A stretch of DNA of 64,000 bases. It comes from Gallaecimonas kandeliae (GTDB lineage Bacteria; Pseudomonadota; Gammaproteobacteria; Enterobacterales; Gallaecimonadaceae). The notes under the pieces were generated by a model. The model did not search any database, was not told the DNA's origin, and was given only the letters and a program-made list of their open reading frames with translations. The DNA lies in NCBI RefSeq assembly GCF_030450055.1, contig NZ_CP118480.1, positions 2,259,415-2,323,414 on the forward strand, in the 5' to 3' direction. How positions within the stretch are numbered: position 1 is the first letter of the stretch; the number at the start of each line of letters is the position of its first letter. Of the stretch, positions 1 to 9,476 are shown in pieces. The translations under genes were made by a program, and so were the position numbers.

Positions 1-887
1 GCGCCCTGCAAGGCGAATTCGACATTGAAAGGGTCAACGAGCTGAGCGGCTTCCCCAGCGTGACCCTGTTGCGCCGCGATCTGATGGGCATATTGGCCGC
101 TGCGCTGGTGCCTTTAGGCGTGGAAATGCGCTTCGGATGTGCCGTCACGCCGCAGGACATCGACGACTTAAAGCAAGAGTTTGACCTGGTGGTAGGGGCG
201 GACGGACGCATGAACTCGGCCGTACGTCAGTCCCTGTACAACGATGCCCCCTATCCTCGCTACCACGGCTTTATCAACATCATAGGTATCAGCCAGCTGC
301 AACCAGGCGCTTTGGACGACGCCATCATGGATTTTCGCGGCCAGGGCGAGCGCTTTGGCATAGTGCCCATTAAGGCGGGTCTGTGTTTCTGGGCGGCGGC
401 CTGGACTACAGCAGTGGACAAAGAGCGGCCCTTGCCTGGCTGGTATGAAGAGCTGCACCGGCGTTTTCAACACTGGCCAGGCAAGGTACAGGAGGTTCTG
501 GAGGGCTATGAGGAGAGGTCACTCAACCGCATCTTCGTTCACGACCTGGACCCCCTCCCCTACTGGCATAAAGGTAATGTCTTGCTCCTCGGTGATGCGG
601 CCCACGCACCTTTGCCGACGTCGGGCCAGGGGGCATGCCAGGCGTTGGAGGATGCCTGGCATCTTGTCCGCTTGTTAAAGACGGGCGGTGAATTGGAGGA
701 CGTTTTGGCCGGTTTTTACCGGCAACGGATCGCCAAGACCACCGCGGCCCAGGCCAGTGGCAGGCAGGTGGCCAAGATGATTTTTGCTGGGTCATCAACG
801 GCGGATACGAAGCCCCCCTCTTCCGCTCCGACGATCTCTGCCGAGCAGCTCAGCCAGTTCTGGATGCAGGGATTGGCTGGGCATTAG
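1..887 (+). CDS. FAD-dependent monooxygenase, 5' end outside window
   Basis: C-terminal part of a flavoprotein hydroxylase of the UbiH/PHBH-like FAD monooxygenase family. The frame is open from the first complete codon at base 3, so the start and the N-terminal Rossmann GxGxxG lie upstream of the window. Visible motifs are the conserved R-x-x-L segment (RRDLMGIL), the DG motif (VVGADGRMNSAVR), and the GD motif with flavin contact (LLGDAAHAPLPTSGQGA), which together define group A flavin monooxygenases. These enzymes use NAD(P)H and O2 to hydroxylate or epoxidise an organic substrate, which the sequence does not reveal here. Family identity is firm; the substrate is unknown. Confidence 0.85.
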   Translation, partial: ALQGEFDIERVNELSGFPSVTLLRRDLMGILAAALVPLGVEMRFGCAVTPQDIDDLKQEFDLVVGADGRMNSAVRQSLYNDAPYPRYHGFINIIGISQLQPGALDDAIMDFRGQGERFGIVPIKAGLCFWAAAWTTAVDKERPLPGWYEELHRRFQHWPGKVQEVLEGYEERSLNRIFVHDLDPLPYWHKGNVLLLGDAAHAPLPTSGQGACQALEDAWHLVRLLKTGGELEDVLAGFYRQRIAKTTAAQASGRQVAKMIFAGSSTADTKPPSSAPTISAEQLSQFWMQGLAGH

Positions 888-987
888 CAAGATCCAGCCG
901 CTAAAAGGGGCACGAGATGGCCTCAAACGCGGCCCTCGGTTCATCCAGGATATGTAAAAGCCTGGGTGGCGGGCCGCCCCCCTCAAC

Positions 988-1040
988 GAAGGGAGTGTTG
1001 GATGCAGTCCATGACAAAACCCGCTCCTGAGAGCCTGGCC
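988..1040 (+). pseudogene. Decayed duplicate of the tspO translation-start region
   Basis: The stretch beginning GAAGGGAGTGTTGGATG matches, with few changes, the ribosome-binding site and first codons of tspO at 3106-3150, including both ATG codons and the following ACAAAAC. Similarity fades after about 50 bases, and the open frame that follows does not resemble TspO. It looks like a leftover made when the segment carrying the crystallin-like gene arrived or was duplicated in front of tspO. Confidence 0.6.
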
Positions 1041-1069
1041 ATGGCCAGCTTTAGCGGTCGCTTCCCAAA

Positions 1070-1090
1070 AAGGCGGCCACAGGCCGCCTT
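1070..1090 (-). terminator. Intrinsic terminator of the crystallin-like gene
   Basis: A 9-bp perfect stem (AAGGCGGCC / GGCCGCCTT) with a 3-base loop. On the minus strand it is followed by a run of five T, directly downstream of the gene that stops at 1114. Confidence 0.8.
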
Positions 1091-1113
1091 GGTATTTGGA
1101 CTGCCCACATCGG

Positions 1114-2853
1114 CTAGCCGTTGCTGGTGGCTTCGATGATGGTATTGACGTTGAGCTTGGCGATATTGGGCAGGGTGGCCCTGGCCTGGTTGTTGTCGTT
1201 GCTGCCAAAGTCCATCCCCGCCAGTTGGCTGGCCAGGGAATCGGCCACGGCCTGGCCCAGGTCGCTGATGGGGGCAGCGGCGGTGCTGTAGATGGGCTCG
1301 CCGAGGATGTTGCTGAAGTCGCTGTCGTCGGTGACGTGGAACTGGATGGAGGCCTGGGCAAAGACGGCGCGCGGGCCAGAGGCCGTGGCCATGAAGCCCA
1401 CCATCAGGATGATGTGGTCATCAAAGCTGCCCCTTTCGAAATCCACCTTGCAGGTGACCAGCATGCCTGCGTTCTGGCGCATCACCGACAGCTCCTGGTA
1501 CCAGGTCCGGTAGTCGTAGTCGCCTTGGCGATACTCCACCCTCTGGTTGAGCGCCCCTGTTGTGCCCTGCCACTGCAGCCAGTTGCCCCCCAGCATGCGG
1601 GCAACGGCCTGGTGGTCGAAGTTGATGGGGGTGCCACCGCCGGGCTCGCTGCTCGACACCGCCAGGCTGGCCCGCACTATGGTGTGGCAGGCCACAGGTA
1701 TCATGTAGAAACGGCCGCCGTCGCTTTCGCTCAAGTTCGCGATGACCTGGCAGACCTTGTTGAAGGTCTTGCAGGCGGCGTCGAAGGTCTCGACGAACTC
1801 GTTGGCCGCCGCCTCCGAAATACCGGCGGTTTCCAGGGCGCCCACGGCCCCCAGCACTTCGGCGCCGACGTCCACCGTCTTTATGACCCAGGAGGGCACC
1901 TGATAGGCCGAGCCGGCCTGCCAGTCCTGGCTCACCTGGATAAGCTCACGGTGGGTGTTGTAGGTCAGCACCAGCTTGGTATGGTCGTCGGTGGAGGCGC
2001 TGATGATGTGGTCTATCTGGATGGTCGCTGCCATGGTGTCCACATCGGGATAGTCCACTACCGGGTCGTAGATGCGGTACTGGGCGTCCTGGGTGCGATA
2101 ACCTATGGCATTGCCGTTCAAGGTGTTGTCGCTGTAGTTGTCGGGATAGAGGGATTTGAAGCGGGACTCGTCCAGCCCCATGGACCAGGATGCCGGTTCA
2201 CTGGTCGAATAGATGCAGCGAAAGCTCTGGAGCTGGTTACTCCAGTTACCGATGCTCCCCCTTTTTGCGCTGCTGAGATCGCGGTATTCGGTGCTGGGGT
2301 GCACCTTGAGCACGTTGCCCTGGTAGTCGGTAGCGTCGTAGACCTCCAGCCAGGCATTGCTACCGGTGGCCAGGGAGCTGATGTTGTTCTTCAAGTCACG
2401 GCTGGTGCCGTTGGTGCCGTAGGGGCAGTTGTTCAGATCCCTGGCGTAGTTGGTGCCGTGGTAGATCTTGCAGTCACCCTCGAAATCGGCGTTCTCGGCG
2501 AAGATGATTTCGCCGTCTTGCAGATCCAGCTCGGGGCGGGTGGCGCCGCTGGCCCAGAAGCTGGGCTTGTGGTCGTACATCACGAAACTGGAGATCTGGT
2601 TGTTCCAGTCACCACCGTCGCGGTTGGTGTGGACCTTGGTCAAATCGTAAATCCTGGTATTGGGGCCCAGCTGCATGGCATCGCCATCGAAGTTCTTGCC
2701 CTGGTAGACGATAAGCCAGGTCTCGGAGCCGGTTTCCACTGAGCTGACGCCACTGATGCTGGGGCTGCTTTGGGCCTGGGGCCCTGTGTAGCGGTGCAGC
2801 TCACCCTCGTATTCCTGGCTTTTATAAAAATTGACGAACGTGGACGTAGACAT
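1114..2853 (-). CDS. Large beta/gamma-crystallin-type protein with unknown C-terminal domain
   Basis: A protein of 579 residues. The first ~215 residues hold three Greek-key-like repeats (about 5-90, 115-160, 167-215), each with a WL-x-VY or similar strand, an NFDGD/DFEGD/DYQGN turn, and an N-x-I-S-S type ending. NNQISS at 84-89 fits the calcium-binding consensus (N/D)(N/D)xx(S/T)S; the other two copies are degenerate. The remaining ~360 residues match no family I recognise. There is no signal peptide or transmembrane segment. The ATG at 2853 is chosen because GGAGG sits 7 bases upstream; a GTG three codons earlier overlaps that site. It is monocistronic with its own terminator, and lies between tspO and a relic of the tspO start. 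Microbial crystallin-like proteins often bind Ca2+; the role here is unknown. Confidence 0.75.
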   Translation of the reverse strand: MSTSTFVNFYKSQEYEGELHRYTGPQAQSSPSISGVSSVETGSETWLIVYQGKNFDGDAMQLGPNTRIYDLTKVHTNRDGGDWNNQISSFVMYDHKPSFWASGATRPELDLQDGEIIFAENADFEGDCKIYHGTNYARDLNNCPYGTNGTSRDLKNNISSLATGSNAWLEVYDATDYQGNVLKVHPSTEYRDLSSAKRGSIGNWSNQLQSFRCIYSTSEPASWSMGLDESRFKSLYPDNYSDNTLNGNAIGYRTQDAQYRIYDPVVDYPDVDTMAATIQIDHIISASTDDHTKLVLTYNTHRELIQVSQDWQAGSAYQVPSWVIKTVDVGAEVLGAVGALETAGISEAAANEFVETFDAACKTFNKVCQVIANLSESDGGRFYMIPVACHTIVRASLAVSSSEPGGGTPINFDHQAVARMLGGNWLQWQGTTGALNQRVEYRQGDYDYRTWYQELSVMRQNAGMLVTCKVDFERGSFDDHIILMVGFMATASGPRAVFAQASIQFHVTDDSDFSNILGEPIYSTAAAPISDLGQAVADSLASQLAGMDFGSNDNNQARATLPNIAKLNVNTIIEATSNG

Positions 2854-3119
2854 GGTTTTCACCTCCGGTTTGTGAAAGGGACAGCCCCCTTTTGTGGGGA
2901 GCCATATCCGGTTGCCCTGTCCAGATTGGGCATTCCCTAAGCCTAGGCCCAGTTCTTGAAATGGCTACTGGTCTTTAGGGATGACGGGGCAAGTCCCAAT
3001 AAGATCTCACCACCATCGGCAAGATCCACCGGCAGGTCCCAGGCGTAAGCCTGACCAACTGAAACCACGCGTGGCCGGCCATGTTCAGCGCCTGTCACCG
3101 GTAAAGAAGGGAGTATTGG

Positions 3120-3614
3120 ATGCCGCCCATGACAAAACAAAAGCAGCTCCTGGGGCTGGTCTGTTGGCTGCTGGCGAGCTTTGCCGCTTCGGCCATCGGC
3201 GCCCTCGCGTCCATAGAGGCCAAAGCCTTTTACGGCCAACTGACCCAGCCGGGCTGGGCGCCGCCCCCCTGGTTGTTCGGCCCGGTTTGGACAGTGCTCT
3301 ACGCCCTGATGGGCGTCGCTGCCTGGCTGGTATGGCGGTCAGAGGCGCGCAGCCCCAAGCCTGCCCTCGCCTTGTTCATGGTGCAGCTTGGCCTCAACGC
3401 CCTGTGGAGCTGGCTGTTCTTCTCCTGGCACCAGGGCCTTTGGTCCTTCGTCGAGGTGCTGGCGCTGTGGCTGCTGATCCTGGCGACCCTGGTCGCTTTC
3501 TGGAAACGGCGCCCCCTGGCGGGTGCGCTGCTGCTGCCCTACCTGCTGTGGGTGGCTTTCGCCTCGGCGCTGACCTTTTCGCTGTGGCAATTGAACCCCC
3601 AGTTGCTGGGCTGA
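3120..3614 (+). CDS. tspO: TspO/MBR family tryptophan-rich sensory protein
   Basis: A 164-residue integral membrane protein with five hydrophobic helices. It carries the family hallmark PGWAPPPWLFGPVWTVLY and the later W-N-A-L-W-S-W-L-F-F segment. TspO homologues bind porphyrins and are linked to tetrapyrrole and oxidative-stress control in bacteria. GGAG lies 6 bases before the ATG at 3120; a second in-frame ATG at 3129 is possible. The 5' end of the gene is echoed by the relic at 988-1040. Confidence 0.9.
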   Translation: MPPMTKQKQLLGLVCWLLASFAASAIGALASIEAKAFYGQLTQPGWAPPPWLFGPVWTVLYALMGVAAWLVWRSEARSPKPALALFMVQLGLNALWSWLFFSWHQGLWSFVEVLALWLLILATLVAFWKRRPLAGALLLPYLLWVAFASALTFSLWQLNPQLLG

Positions 3615-3704
3615 CGGCGGGGCGGCACCAAAAGGCGCCCTGGACCTGGGGCGCCATAAAGGGTATCCCTGTAGGCATCAAGCTCCTCACCTGACAAGGC
3701 CGGC

Positions 3705-4157
3705 ATGCCTGACACCCTTTCCCTGTCCGACTATGTCAAACGCCGCAACGGCTTGCCCCTTGGCGCCCCGGGTTCCATGAGGAACATGCTCAGGCGCTCC
3801 CTGGGCGCCGCGTCCTTCCCCGCCTTCTGGCACTACTGGAACCCCATCTGGGGCTACTACCTGTCCCGCCATGTGATGAAGCCGCTCGGCAAGTGGCTGC
3901 CGATGTGGTCGGCCATCCTGCTGACCTTCGCCGTCAGCGGCGCCCTGCACGACCTGGCGGTGACACTGGTGAAGTGGCGGCTGACCTGTTTCTTCACTCC
4001 CTGGTTTGTGCTGATGGGCGCCGGCGTGCTGGCGGCAAAACAGTTCAACCTGACCTACGGCGGCCGCCCCTGGGCGCTGCGTATGGCCTGCAACCTGGCT
4101 TTTGTCGCCTTGAGCCTGGCGTTGACCCTGGGTTTCGAGGCCGCCTATGCTGGTTAG
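3705..4157 (+). CDS. Small membrane protein with MBOAT-like histidine motif
   Basis: 150 residues with three to four hydrophobic segments. The centre reads FWHYWNPIWGYYLSRHVMKPL, and then a membrane stretch ends in SGALHDL. An aromatic block followed by a helix ending in a conserved His resembles the C-terminal catalytic region of membrane-bound O-acyltransferases and wax synthases. MBOAT proteins normally exceed 350 residues with about ten helices, so this is either a mini-member or an unrelated protein with a similar motif. It lies 90 bases after tspO in the same direction. Family placement is tentative. Confidence 0.6.
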   Translation: MPDTLSLSDYVKRRNGLPLGAPGSMRNMLRRSLGAASFPAFWHYWNPIWGYYLSRHVMKPLGKWLPMWSAILLTFAVSGALHDLAVTLVKWRLTCFFTPWFVLMGAGVLAAKQFNLTYGGRPWALRMACNLAFVALSLALTLGFEAAYAG

Positions 4158-4205
4158 GCCCGCCTCGGCGGCGTACCAGATCCCTTTGAACAGCAGGTGC
4201 TTTAG

Positions 4206-4544
4206 ATGACAATCCGCTCACTTTGCCTTATTGCCGGCCTCAGCTTGGTTGCGACGGCCCATGCCGGCCAGCCCCCCATCCTGAAGAACGATCCCAAGCG
4301 CCCCGTGGCAGCGATAAGCCGGGATCTGGGGGTTTCAGTGGCGCAATTTGTCGGCTGCTTTGCCAAGGTGAACCCCACCCCGGGCGGCGCCAGGCCCGAG
4401 TCCATGGCCAGGGTCCACGCCAACAAGGCGGTGCTGCTTCCCTGCCTGCAGCAGGCCAACCCCAAGATCACCAACGAGATGCTCGACGCCGTCATGGACC
4501 GCTACAGGCCAGGCGGCAGGAAAGCCCAGGAGCCCGTCCGCTAG
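4206..4544 (+). CDS. Small secreted hypothetical protein
   Basis: 112 residues. A clear signal peptide (charged start, hydrophobic core to residue ~17, AHA cleavage site near 20) precedes a mature domain of ~90 residues with two cysteines (GCFAK and LPCLQQ) that could form a disulfide in the periplasm. Start supported by AGGTG about 7 bases upstream. No family recognised. Confidence 0.65.
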   Translation: MTIRSLCLIAGLSLVATAHAGQPPILKNDPKRPVAAISRDLGVSVAQFVGCFAKVNPTPGGARPESMARVHANKAVLLPCLQQANPKITNEMLDAVMDRYRPGGRKAQEPVR

Positions 4545-4641
4545 GCCGCTCTGCCTCCGTGGTTTTCACCAGGCCGCTCAAGGACAGCCCAGGCCCAGGG
4601 GACTAACCTGAGCAGAGGCTCATCGGCAAAGGGCGGCTGTG

Positions 4642-5937
4642 ATGGCGGCGTCTCTCGGGTTCTGGCGGCTCTGGGCATTGGTGGTCGGCAGCATGATAGG
4701 GACGGGGATCTTCCTGCTGCCCTCGGTGTTGGCCCCTTACGGCAGCCTCAGCCTGCTGGGGCTGGCGGTCTCCGGGACCGGCACCCTGCTGATCGCCCTG
4801 ACCCTGGGCTCCCTGGCCAGGCGCATTCCCGCCGTCGGCGGGCCCTACGCCTACACCCGCTCGGCCCTTGGCGAGCTGCCGGGCTTCCTGGTGGCCTGGG
4901 GTTATTGGATCGCCATCTGCACGGCCATACCGGCCATGGCGGTGGCGGCCGTGGGCTACCTCGCCGTCTTCGTGCCCAGGCTGGCCCAGGACCCCATGTT
5001 GGGGGCGGCTTCGGCCCTGGCCATCATCTGGCTGCTGACCAGCATCAACCTGGCCGGGGTCCGCTCGGCAGGGATCTTCCAACTGGTCACCACCCTGCTC
5101 AAGCTGCTGCCGCTCTTCCTCATCACGGGCTCTGGCCTGCTGCTGGGGGATGCCGGCGCCGTACCGGCACAGAACCCCGGCAACCAATCCTGGCCGGCAC
5201 TCATATCCACCCTGGCGCTGCTGACCATGTGGCCCTTCCTCGGCTTCGAGGTGGCCACCATTCCCGCCGACGACACCATAGCGCCGAAGAAGAACATCCC
5301 CAGGGCACTGCTGGCCGGCACCCTGACCGTCACCCTCGTCTACCTGCTGGCCACCTATGGCCTGATGGCCCTGATCCCGCCTTCAAGACTGGCGGGCTCC
5401 AGTTCTCCCTTCGCAGACGCGGCCTCCTTGCTGTTCGGCCCTTGGGGAGCCGATCTGGTTGCCCTGGGGGCCCTCATCTCCATCACCGGCGCCCTCAATG
5501 CCACCATCTTGGTGGCCGGCGTGATGCCGAGGGCCATAGCCCTGGAGGGCCTCTTCCCGGCGCGCTTCGCCAGGCTGAACCAGCACCAGGCCCCCGCCTA
5601 TGCGCTGCTGATCAGCGCCATGGTGGGCTCGGTGCTGATCGTGATGAACCATACCCAGGGCCTGGTCGCCGTCTACCGGATGCTGATAGTGCTCTCAACC
5701 CTGACCACGCTGCTGCCCTACGCGGCCTCGGCCGTTGCCGAGCTGGTCTTGCAGCGTCAGGATGCGGCCAAAGGCCGGCGCCACTGGGGAGCCGCAGCCA
5801 TCGCCACCGCAGCCCTGGCCTTTTCCGTCGTTGCCATCGTCGGCGCCGGCTGGAAGGACGACCTCTATGGCCTTTTGCTGCTGGCCGCGGGCCTGCCCCT
5901 CTATTGGCGAGGCAAGCACGTCCAGGTGCCGAGCTAA
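4642..5937 (+). CDS. APC superfamily amino-acid permease
   Basis: 431 residues, about 12 transmembrane helices. The helix-1 motif GSMIGTGIFLLP is the substrate-binding signature of the APC family, and PAVGGPYAYTRSALGE is typical of the PotE/AdiC basic amino-acid and polyamine branch. It is an inner-membrane transporter, probably an exchanger or proton symporter for an amino acid. Substrate cannot be read from sequence alone. A GTG codon directly precedes the chosen ATG and could also serve as start. Confidence 0.85.
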   Translation: MAASLGFWRLWALVVGSMIGTGIFLLPSVLAPYGSLSLLGLAVSGTGTLLIALTLGSLARRIPAVGGPYAYTRSALGELPGFLVAWGYWIAICTAIPAMAVAAVGYLAVFVPRLAQDPMLGAASALAIIWLLTSINLAGVRSAGIFQLVTTLLKLLPLFLITGSGLLLGDAGAVPAQNPGNQSWPALISTLALLTMWPFLGFEVATIPADDTIAPKKNIPRALLAGTLTVTLVYLLATYGLMALIPPSRLAGSSSPFADAASLLFGPWGADLVALGALISITGALNATILVAGVMPRAIALEGLFPARFARLNQHQAPAYALLISAMVGSVLIVMNHTQGLVAVYRMLIVLSTLTTLLPYAASAVAELVLQRQDAAKGRRHWGAAAIATAALAFSVVAIVGAGWKDDLYGLLLLAAGLPLYWRGKHVQVPS

Positions 5938-6222
5938 GTCAACCTGGGGCTTAGCCTTCCGCCCAGGCAAGCCGCCGGTTGGGCAAAGCATCAGGGGCTG
6001 TCCAATACCGGAGCCTGACGCCTTTCACAGCCCCCCGCCCTTACCGGCACAGCCTGTGATGAAAGGCTACCGCTTACATTTTTTCGGACAACAAGGGCCC
6101 CCAAAAAAGCCTCTGCCAGGGTCACATCATCTATACTTCCAAAACTTCCAAGAAATTCATAAAGATATCCTTTCCCTCGCTATCCCTGAAAGAGCTCAAG
6201 GATTTTCAACTGGCTGATAGCA

Positions 6223-8694
6223 ATGCTGAAGAGACTTTTCCCATTACTGCTCCTGCTCTTTTTCTCGGCGGTGAGCGCCGCACAGGACGCCACCAGTGTC
6301 GTGATCGACACCTCTCCCCTGGACATCCCCCTAGGTCCGCTGCCGACAGCCATCGTCAGCGACGGCAACAGCGCCCCCTTTTCCCTGGACCGGTACCGGC
6401 CTTCCCTCCTGCCTAGCACCAACAGCTATCTCTACCGCCTGGACCTGACAAACCAGCTGCCCGCGAGCCGCCTTAGGCAACTGCACCTGATGATGCTGTC
6501 AAACATAGTGCAGCACCTCGAGGTCGGGCTTTTCCGCAACGGCAACCTGGTAAGATCGCAAGCCTTGGGGGTAACCAACCCGGGCACCGCCAGCTCGTTG
6601 CAGTTGCCCACTTTTACTTTCGAGGTCAGCGGCGGCAACGACTATTATCTGCTGCTACGCAAGCAGACACCGGGCCCTGGCGCCATTCCCCTGGTACTTG
6701 CCGACGACCAAGCCATGGAAAGGCATGTCAAGTTCCGCTACTTCACCTTGGGGATGCTGATATCGGCGCTGCTACTGCTGGCCGCCTACACCACAGCCTT
6801 GGGGTCAATCAACCGCGACCGGCGGGCGATCATGTATATCGCCTACTTCCTCTACGTGCTGCTGGCCGTCTCCGTAATGACGGGACTCACCCGGGGCACA
6901 GTGCCCTTTGGGGTGCACTTGGCGCTGGTCACCCGTATTCCCCAGATCAACATGGTCGGCGTCGTGATGATCCAGCTGATCTGCTGGGTGTACCTGGATT
7001 GCCAACACCGCTTGCCCCAGGTCAAAAAGCCCTTCGCCAGCAGTCTGGCCATCAACACCCTGGTCATGGCGTCGACCTTTTTCCTGTCCGAAAGGGCGGC
7101 CTTCTATCCCTTCGTATTCAGCTTCCTGCTGTCAACGGTGACCATTGTCTGGGTGTGTCTGGAGGGCATAAAGCACAACAGCAGGCCGGCCAAGCTGTTC
7201 CTCGCCTGCTGGGTGATCATCTGCATCGGCTCTTTCATCAACACCTCGGCCTACATGGGGCTGATTGAGGCGGGTGGCTTCACCCTCAATGCCTACGGCC
7301 TGTCCATGGTGCTGGTGCTGTCGATACTGTCGATAGGCATAGGCGACGTCAGCCTTTATCGCTCCTTGCGCAGCACCATCAGGGCCTACCGGGACGGCAG
7401 CACGGGCGTGCCCACCTTCGATTACCTGGTAGACCTCTATAAAGAGGATCTCGGTGACCACCTTCGCCGACGCAATGTCGACTGTTGGCTGGTGCTGCTC
7501 CGCATCGGTGAATTGGATCGCATCGCGTCCATCTTTGGCATGTCCGTTTCCAAAGAGGCTTACCGACAATTGATGAGAAGGGCCCGTGACGCCCTCAGCC
7601 TCCACCCGGCTTGCATCCGGCTGCCTATCACCCCGTCCGAATACGCGACCATGGTCGGCTTCCCAGGCGGGGAGGTTGCGATACTGGCACAAGGCAACCT
7701 GAAGGCGGACTTCTTAACCAAGCTGCAGAACACGCTGGAATCTCCGCTCTCCATCGCCGGTATCGAAACCCATGTCAGCATCCAAGCCGGCATAGCCCGC
7801 CTCTACGATCCTTCAACCAAGGTGCTCTTCGACCTGGAGGACGCCCACCGCTTGGCGGATACGGCCTTGATCGACGGCACCAAGGCCGGGAACAAGATCG
7901 CCTTCGCCTCGTCATCCACACCGGCGGTGCATGGTTCGTCCGCGGCCCTGGCGCGCCGCTTGTACCAGGCCATCGAAGCCGAAGAACTGGCTTTGCACAT
8001 ACAACCTCAATACGGCTTCGAGGGGCAGTTGTTGGGAGGTGAGGTCCTGGTCCGCTGGTTCAGCCCCGATCTCGGCTTTGTGAGCCCCGACGTCTTCATT
8101 CCCCTGGCCGAAGACGCCAACATCATTTCCCAGATCACCAGGCAGGTCATCAAGCGCTCCTTCGACTGGCTGGTGCGGTACGACGACGCCCTGCCGCCTG
8201 GTTTCGCCCTGTCCATCAACCTGTCGGTCAAGGACTTCAACGAACCCGGACTCTTCGACGACATCCACTCCTACTCGGACTCGCTCCCCCTCAAGCGCGG
8301 CCAGGTCACCTTCGAAATCACCGAGACCGCCTCCACCGACAAGCTGGCTTTATTTGTTAAAAACATAAATAAAATCAAAACCCTTGGCTTTAAAGTCGCC
8401 CTGGACGACTTCGGCACCGGCCATTCGACCCTGTCCTACATGCAGGCCATGGCCCCGGACGTCGTCAAAATCGACATGGCCTTCATCCGCGACATCGACC
8501 AGTCGGCCGTCAACCAGAACATCGTCGAGGCCATTTGCCGCCTGGCAACGGCCGTCAAGGCGACGACCGTTGCCGAGGGGGTGGAAACCGACGCCGAATT
8601 ACAGACCCTGAAGGCCTTGGGGGTCTCTTATGTCCAAGGGTATCTGCTGGGTAAACCCGTGCCGGCAAAGGATTTTGTCGGCACCTACCTCTAG
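6223..8694 (+). CDS. 7TM-DISM sensor with degenerate GGDEF and EAL domain
   Basis: 823 residues. A signal peptide and an extracytoplasmic beta-rich domain (about 30-165, 7TMR-DISM type) are followed by seven hydrophobic helices (about 170-385), a GGDEF-like domain (about 400-560) and an EAL domain (about 580-820). The cyclase site reads GGEVAIL instead of GGDEF, so it is probably inactive or regulatory. In the EAL domain the signature is GGEVLVRW (EVL for EAL, catalytic Glu kept), and DDFGTGHSTLSYM, the KID segment and AEGVET are intact. This predicts a membrane c-di-GMP phosphodiesterase that responds to an external ligand. A 285-base upstream gap probably holds its promoter. Confidence 0.88.
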   Translation: MLKRLFPLLLLLFFSAVSAAQDATSVVIDTSPLDIPLGPLPTAIVSDGNSAPFSLDRYRPSLLPSTNSYLYRLDLTNQLPASRLRQLHLMMLSNIVQHLEVGLFRNGNLVRSQALGVTNPGTASSLQLPTFTFEVSGGNDYYLLLRKQTPGPGAIPLVLADDQAMERHVKFRYFTLGMLISALLLLAAYTTALGSINRDRRAIMYIAYFLYVLLAVSVMTGLTRGTVPFGVHLALVTRIPQINMVGVVMIQLICWVYLDCQHRLPQVKKPFASSLAINTLVMASTFFLSERAAFYPFVFSFLLSTVTIVWVCLEGIKHNSRPAKLFLACWVIICIGSFINTSAYMGLIEAGGFTLNAYGLSMVLVLSILSIGIGDVSLYRSLRSTIRAYRDGSTGVPTFDYLVDLYKEDLGDHLRRRNVDCWLVLLRIGELDRIASIFGMSVSKEAYRQLMRRARDALSLHPACIRLPITPSEYATMVGFPGGEVAILAQGNLKADFLTKLQNTLESPLSIAGIETHVSIQAGIARLYDPSTKVLFDLEDAHRLADTALIDGTKAGNKIAFASSSTPAVHGSSAALARRLYQAIEAEELALHIQPQYGFEGQLLGGEVLVRWFSPDLGFVSPDVFIPLAEDANIISQITRQVIKRSFDWLVRYDDALPPGFALSINLSVKDFNEPGLFDDIHSYSDSLPLKRGQVTFEITETASTDKLALFVKNINKIKTLGFKVALDDFGTGHSTLSYMQAMAPDVVKIDMAFIRDIDQSAVNQNIVEAICRLATAVKATTVAEGVETDAELQTLKALGVSYVQGYLLGKPVPAKDFVGTYL

Positions 8695-8756
8695 GCCGCC
8701 CTTGCCCAAACAGAGGGCTTGGCACCGATACGCCTCTGCCCACAACGGAGTTCTCC

Positions 8757-9380
8757 ATGCATTCGTTCTACACGCAACTGGTCACCGTCTTCCTCGGCTT
8801 CTTCGCCATCATGAACCCCGTCGCCAATACGGCCGCCTTTGCCGGCCTGGTGGGAGACAGGGACAAGAAAGACCAGTACCGCATCGCCGCCAAGGCACTG
8901 CTGATCACCTTCGCCGTGATCCTGGCGTTTTCCCTGCTGGGCAAGGCCATCTTCCAGCTGTTCGGCATCACGTTGCCGGCGCTGCGCATCACCGGCGGCA
9001 TACTGGTGTTCCTGATCGGCTACCACATGCTCAACGGCAGCGGCTCCAAGCTGCACAGCGCCGGCAGCAGCGAGGAAACGGACGTGGCCGTCTCCCCCTT
9101 GGCCGTGCCCCTGTTGGCCGGCCCCGGCACCATAGCCACGGCCATGAACTACTCGGCCTCGGGCGGCCTGACCGGCATCGTAGTGACACTGTCGGTCTTC
9201 GCCCTGCTCTGTCTTATCACCTTCATCTGCTTTATCTTCAGCGCCAGGATCCTGGCCCTGATCGGCCAGAGCGGCCTGGGTATGGTGACCCGGCTGATGG
9301 GCTTGATCCTGGCCGTCATCGGCACCCAGATGGCCATGGCCGGTGTGCTGGCTTTCATCAAGCTGCCGGGCATGGCCTGA
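8757..9380 (+). CDS. MarC family integral membrane protein
   Basis: 207 residues with six hydrophobic helices. Family features are the start FLGFFAIMNPVANTAAF, RITGGILVFLIGYHML and the repeat-like PLAVPLLAGPGTIAT. MarC (UPF0056) proteins are inner-membrane proteins of uncertain transport function, once wrongly tied to multiple antibiotic resistance. GGAG lies 6 bases before the ATG. Confidence 0.88.
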   Translation: MHSFYTQLVTVFLGFFAIMNPVANTAAFAGLVGDRDKKDQYRIAAKALLITFAVILAFSLLGKAIFQLFGITLPALRITGGILVFLIGYHMLNGSGSKLHSAGSSEETDVAVSPLAVPLLAGPGTIATAMNYSASGGLTGIVVTLSVFALLCLITFICFIFSARILALIGQSGLGMVTRLMGLILAVIGTQMAMAGVLAFIKLPGMA

Positions 9381-9476
9381 CCGGGGAAAGGGCCAGCTCT
9401 GTTGAACAGGCCCCTTGACCTGTGCATGGCACTGGCCCAATCCTCTACCACCAAGGCATCAAAGGAATGACACTGC

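Noticed and set aside
3620-3660. Terminator after tspO
   Set aside because: GGCGCC repeats could pair, but there is no T run and the loop is long, so it is not called.
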